A stretch of 64,000 nt of DNA from Ceratodon purpureus (taxonomy: Eukaryota; Streptophyta; Bryopsida; Pseudoditrichales; Ditrichaceae): NCBI GenBank assembly GCA_014871385.1, contig CM026428.1, positions 8,848,772 through 8,912,771 on the forward strand. Direction: 5' to 3'. This document shows positions 60,225-64,000 of the stretch, piece after piece. The first letter of the stretch is position 1. Every line of letters begins with the position of its first letter. A program made the position numbers and the translations under genes. The notes beneath the pieces are model-generated. The model saw only the letters and a list, made by a program, of their open reading frames with translations. It did no database searches and was not told the DNA's origin.

Positions 60225-61595
60225 CGACAATGTGGTAGAAGAATTCCAAATGTTGTTGCGCATTTGCATTTTGAAGGTCAAATGGATCGAAGACGCTATA
60301 ATCTTCCGGCAGGCAGTGAGATAGCTGTTTTAATACTTGGAGAGGAAGATCGACCACAAGGAACACGAGATATTGTGCTTCGACTAAAAGGGGAAGGTCA
60401 TTTTTTGGAGCGTATTAATGAGTGTCATCCAGCTTATTTGTCATTGCACTATGTGCTGTTATTTCCATTTGGGGAGCTTGGATGGCATGAAGGTCTAATC
60501 CATTCTAATGGTGAAGGTCGGCTCACCCAAAGAGAATACTTTGCTTTTCGGTTATTCCCACGGAATTCAGAATTTTCTACCATTCATTGTGGTGGGAAGT
60601 TATTTCAGCAATTCATTGTCGATGCTTGGGCTGCGACCGAACAAAATAGATTGAACTATATCCGAATGAATCAATCGGATTTGCGTGCCGATCTGTATCA
60701 AGGCCTTGCTGATGCACTACAAGATGATGGAGAAAGAAACATGAATCTTGAAAACTTGGGGCGTCGTATTATTCTTCCATCAAGTCACATTGGTAGTGCT
60801 CGGAATATGTTTGAATTGTTTCACGATTCCATGGCCATAATCAGATTTTTTCAACATCCAGATGTTTTTGGAACCATGACGGCAAATCCCAATTGGCGTG
60901 AGATACAAGAAGCACTTTTTCCTGGACAAACTGCAGTAGATCGGCCTGATATCGTAGCGCGCGTATCTGAACTTAAGCGCAATACACTCATGGCTAATAT
61001 CAGAAAGATGCATTTTTCTGGAAAATCTGTTGCCCAAGTTTTTGTCATTGAGTTCCAAAAGCGGACTTTGCCTCATATGCACTTTCTGATCTTTCTTGCT
61101 AATGAAGACAAGATAAGAGAACCTTGCCAAGTTGATAGAATAGTATGTGCAAAGTTCCCTGATGAACAAGAGGATCCTGAACTTTTTGGTATGGTCCTAA
61201 AGCACATGGTCTATGGACCATGTACTCGTGATCGGTGTCTCGACGAGACTGGACAATGCACAAAACGCTTTCCTAAATTTTTCCAAGATCAAACTGCAAT
61301 GGACCAAGATGGTTACCCTCTTTATCGTCGACGCAATGATGGACGCAGTTTTGAAAAACACGGATTTTTCTTCAACAACAGCCATGTTGTTCCCTATAAC
61401 CTTGATTTGATACGAAAGTATAACTGCCATTTTAACATTGAAGTTTGTGCATCTGTTCAAGCAGTTAAATATATCCATAAATACATCTATAAAGGTCATG
61501 ATAGGGCTACTTTGACGATTGGGGAGGAACAAGCTGAGATCAAAAGGAGCATCGGAGGCTGTGCGACGTTTACTCAAAATGACGATGCACGATGA
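59439..61595 (+). CDS. Helitron Rep endonuclease half, truncated by frameshift
   Basis: The ORF runs 718 codons. It contains a Cys-rich CTSCRGLHW finger near residue 80, a polyglutamine run (60189-60224), the Helitron-like domain (about 310-470), the HUH-type motif [10 protein letters not shown] near 545 with conserved flanks VIEFQKR, a CTKRFPKFF block, and the tyrosine motif [16 protein letters not shown] near 675, carrying the two candidate nicking tyrosines. Rep nicks one strand and becomes covalently linked to DNA in rolling-circle transposition. After IGEEQAEIK (about 61542) the reading frame slips into an unrelated tail and stops. The linker usually found here (…DGRYI…) is missing, so a small deletion caused the frameshift. 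The helicase continues in another frame from about 61545. Confidence 0.85.
60189..60224 (+). repeat. (CAA)12 polyglutamine repeat in Rep
   Basis: Twelve uninterrupted CAA codons inside the Rep reading frame make a polyglutamine run between the N-terminal region and the Helitron-like domain. The pure codon repeat indicates recent slippage. Confidence 0.95.
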
Positions 61596-63798
61596 AGATC
61601 CCAATGTTGTTAGGCTACATTTACATTTGCCAGGGATGCATCGTGTAATTTTTAATACTCGCGATGATCCTCTCACTGTTTTGAATCGTGGCCAAGTTCA
61701 AAGAACCAGATTGACAGAGTTCTTTAGGATGTGTGCTACAGATGAAAATGCCCGTCGGTTGACATATCAAGAGTTTCCCCAACATTATGTTTGGAAACAA
61801 CAGGAGAGTACATGGAAGATTCGTGAAAGAGGCTTTGCTATCGGTAGGTTGTATTATGCAAGACCAGCTGAAGGCGAACGTTTCTATCTGCGACTTCTAC
61901 TAACGACTATTGCTGGGCCTCGCTCATTTGAAGATCTACGAACGGTGAATGGAGTAGTACATCGAACCTTCAAAGATGCTTGTAATGCTCTAGGCTTATT
62001 ACAAGACGATGAAGAGTGGATTAAGTGCTTAGAAGAAGCATCTATTATGCGTACCGGTGCATCATTGCGCAATTTGTATGTGGTTATACTCTCCGAATGC
62101 AACCCTTCTCATCCTGAGTTATTATGGCAGCGATTTCGTCCTCATCTGTGTGATGACTTGCGTCATTGTCTTCGCCGACACTATGGATTATCTGAACCGA
62201 GTGAAGAAGAAGTATACGATTTTGGCCTTTTTCTCATTGATGAAATATTACGTGAGCAGTCAAACAAAAACCCTTCTTTGTTTCCCCCAATGCCAATACC
62301 AACTCTAAATTGGTTCCATCATCGTGGTAATCGATTCATCCATGAACAACTACAATGGAATTGTGAGGACCTCGAACTTTATGTTCAGGAGCATGAACCA
62401 CAACTTAATGGAGAGCAACGTTATTGTTATAATGCCATACTCAGTTCCATTGAAGACCAGTCTGGTGTTGTATTTTTTGTTAATGGTCCTGCTGGTACAG
62501 GGAAGACATTCCTCTACAACATCGTGACTGCAAATGTACGAAGCAGAGGAAAAATTGTTATATGTGTTGCTTCTTCTGGAATTGCTGCTCTCCTTCTTCA
62601 TGGAGGCCGCACTGCTCATTCAACTTTCAAAATTCCTTTTGAAGTTGATGAATATTCCATGTGCACTATTAACAAAAACTCTGAATATGCGGATGTGTTT
62701 CGTGAGGCTTCTTTGATTATTTGGGATGAAGTTCCTATGCAACACCGACATTGTGCAGAAGCAGTGCATCGATCACTGCGAGACATTCGTGATTCAAATT
62801 CTCCTTTTGGGGGTATTACCGTTGTGTTTGGAGGTGACTTTTGCCAGATCCTGCCGGTTATTCCAAGAGGTTCCAGACCGCAAATTGTTGGAGCGTGTCT
62901 TTGCCGATCTACAATATGGCAACATGTTAGAATGATGAACCTTTCCATCAATATGCGTTTGCAAAACGCATCTCTTGCAAATAGGGAATTTGCTCAATGG
63001 CTATTACAAGTAGGCGATGGCTCTAATTTTGATGACGCAAACAGCAATATGATTCAATTGCATAATTGGATTAACATTGTTTCCTCTATTCGATGTCTTA
63101 TCGACAACATCTACAACAACATTGACGACATGTCTTTACATGAAGATCAGTATTTTCGAGATCGAACAATATTAAGTGCTTGCAATACAGATGTTGATTT
63201 AATCAACAAGGAGATTTTGCAATCTTTTCCTGGCAATCTCGAAACTCTTAGGAGCGCTGATTCGAATACTGTTGAAGCTGGTGCAGACAATCATGCTGCA
63301 TATCCATCTGAGTATTTGAACTCATTGGATTTGTCTGGCATTCCATTGTCAAAACTTGATTTGAAAATTGGATGTCCTATCATTTTATTGCGAAACCTTG
63401 CTCCAAAACAAGGACTTTGCAATGGAGCTAGAATGTTTTTCACACGGTTTTCGCACCGTGTTTTAGAAGCACGTTTACTTTTCGGTCCGCATGCAGGCGA
63501 GCATGTTTTTATACCACGGATTTCTTTGACTCCTTCTTCTACCGCATTGCCATTCCATTTCAGTAGGCGCCAGACTTTCCCGGTGCGATTGGCATTTGCC
63601 ATGACAATTAACAAGTCCCAAGGCCAATCTGTAAAGTATGTAGGATTAGATATTAGAGTCCCAGTTTTTAGTCATGGACAGTTATATGTTGCGCTTTCAA
63701 GAGCAACTTCTCCAAATCATATTTCAGCATTGCTTCCACAAAACAGTACGGTGTCCAACACTGTTAATGTTGTTTACCCTGAAGTTCTGTTGCAATAA
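61545..63798 (+). CDS. Helitron Pif1-like helicase half, frame-shifted from Rep
   Basis: The frame is open from about 61519, but homology begins at [10 protein letters not shown] (about 61547), directly after the Rep frame breaks. The segment PNVVRLHLHLPGMHRVIF continues the Rep-helicase linker. Helicase motifs follow in order: GPAGTGKTFLY (Walker A), VASSGIAALLL, IIWDEVPMQHR (Walker B), FGGDFCQILPV, NMRLQ, FAMTINKSQGQS and YVALSRAT. These define the Pif1 superfamily 1B helicase of Helitrons, which unwinds DNA during rolling-circle transfer. No independent start codon with good context is evident, so it is probably translated only as part of the damaged fusion. The stop TAA at 63796-63798 overlaps an AATAAA (63794-63799). 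Confidence 0.85.
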
Positions 63799-63947
63799 AA
63801 ATTCCAAATTTATTTTATTTTTCAAAATTTCAATTCTTTTTTTCCATTTACTATTCCCAAAATATATACTATTCAATTTAATTTTAAGTTTTTTTTAATA
63901 AAATTATTTGGAGTTTCTAAAAGTCCTTAATATTAATCTAATGACAA

Positions 63948-63975
63948 CGTGCTCAACGGCACGGGTCCCACTAGT
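63948..63975 (+). other. Helitron 3' terminus: hairpin, CTAG, T
   Basis: A 5-bp stem CGTGC/GCACG with a six-base loop (63948-63963) is followed by GGTCCCA and CTAG (63971-63974). The next base is T, as expected for insertion between A and T. The hairpin is the termination signal of rolling-circle transposition. Confidence 0.85.
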
Positions 63976-64000
63976 TCATATATACGCTTTGATTGTATTC

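Larger units (their letters stand above)
57622..63974 (+). mobile_element. Helitron, rolling-circle transposon (5' end tentative)
   Basis: The 3' end is clear: a hairpin CGTGC-TCAACG-GCACG (63948-63963), eleven bases, then CTAG ending at 63974, followed by T. This is the canonical Helitron terminus inserted between A and T. Inside, on the same strand, are an accessory ORF (58193-58816), a Rep-type HUH endonuclease (from 59439) and a Pif1-like helicase (to 63798). The 5' terminus should read A|TC. A candidate is TCTACTTTACATAG at 57622, preceded by A, but other TC sites exist up to 58190, so the length of about 6.35 kb is provisional. A frameshift at the Rep/helicase junction suggests the copy can no longer move by itself. 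Confidence 0.85.

Overview
This is nuclear DNA of a land plant. The evidence is GT-AG introns in every recognisable gene, a second-largest subunit of the plant-only RNA polymerases IV/V, a type II (ubiquitin-domain) phosphatidylinositol 4-kinase gamma, a receptor-like-kinase exon, and plant-type Helitron, CACTA and hAT transposons. Short introns, long untranslated leaders, AT-rich gene-poor spacers and the style of the kinase and oxidase genes suggest a moss or other non-seed plant. That placement is inference; no species can be named from the sequence alone.

Layout. 0.6-4.9 kb (+): a nine-exon membrane-anchored EGF-like/RING-H2 ubiquitin ligase whose first exon is not resolved. 5.7-13.9 kb: gene-free AT-rich DNA made of non-autonomous repeats, including elements bounded by TTAA (7.2-8.2 and 8.5-10.3 kb), a small CACTA-type palindrome nested in one of them, and a 1.8-kb terminal-inverted-repeat element (11.1-12.9 kb). 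14.1-17.0 kb (-): a three-exon hAT transposase gene whose zinc-finger region is broken. 18.2-19.1 kb: another copy of the TTAA-bounded repeat. 24.1-26.1 kb (+): PI4K gamma with two ubiquitin-like domains. 26-32.5 kb: mostly unassigned. 32.5-35.3 kb (+): a five-exon secreted glyoxal-oxidase-type copper-radical oxidase. 35.8-40.8 kb (-): a complete seven-exon Pol IV/V second subunit (1262 aa), tail to tail with the oxidase. 42.7-44.3 kb (-): a three-exon TauD/TfdA-type Fe(II) dioxygenase. 45.6-53.7 kb: AT-rich repeat DNA with a 783-bp CACTA-type element that has a perfect 3-bp target duplication, and a tRNA-like SINE head. 54.7-56.6 kb: scattered receptor-kinase fragments on both strands. 58-64 kb (+): an autonomous-type Helitron with an accessory ORF, a Rep half and a Pif1-like helicase half separated by a frameshift, and a clear Helitron 3' end (hairpin then CTAG before T).

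The cellular genes do not form one pathway: protein ubiquitination, phosphoinositide-kinase-like signalling, wall/extracellular oxidation, RNA-directed DNA methylation and small-molecule oxygenation. The Pol IV/V subunit is part of the machinery that silences transposons, and it lies among several decayed ones. The clearest leads are the TTAA-bounded repeat family, whose ends look like piggyBac termini, the Helitron with its accessory ORF and broken Rep/helicase junction, and the acidic-residue change in a conserved motif of the Pol IV/V subunit. I found no self-evidently new multi-gene system.
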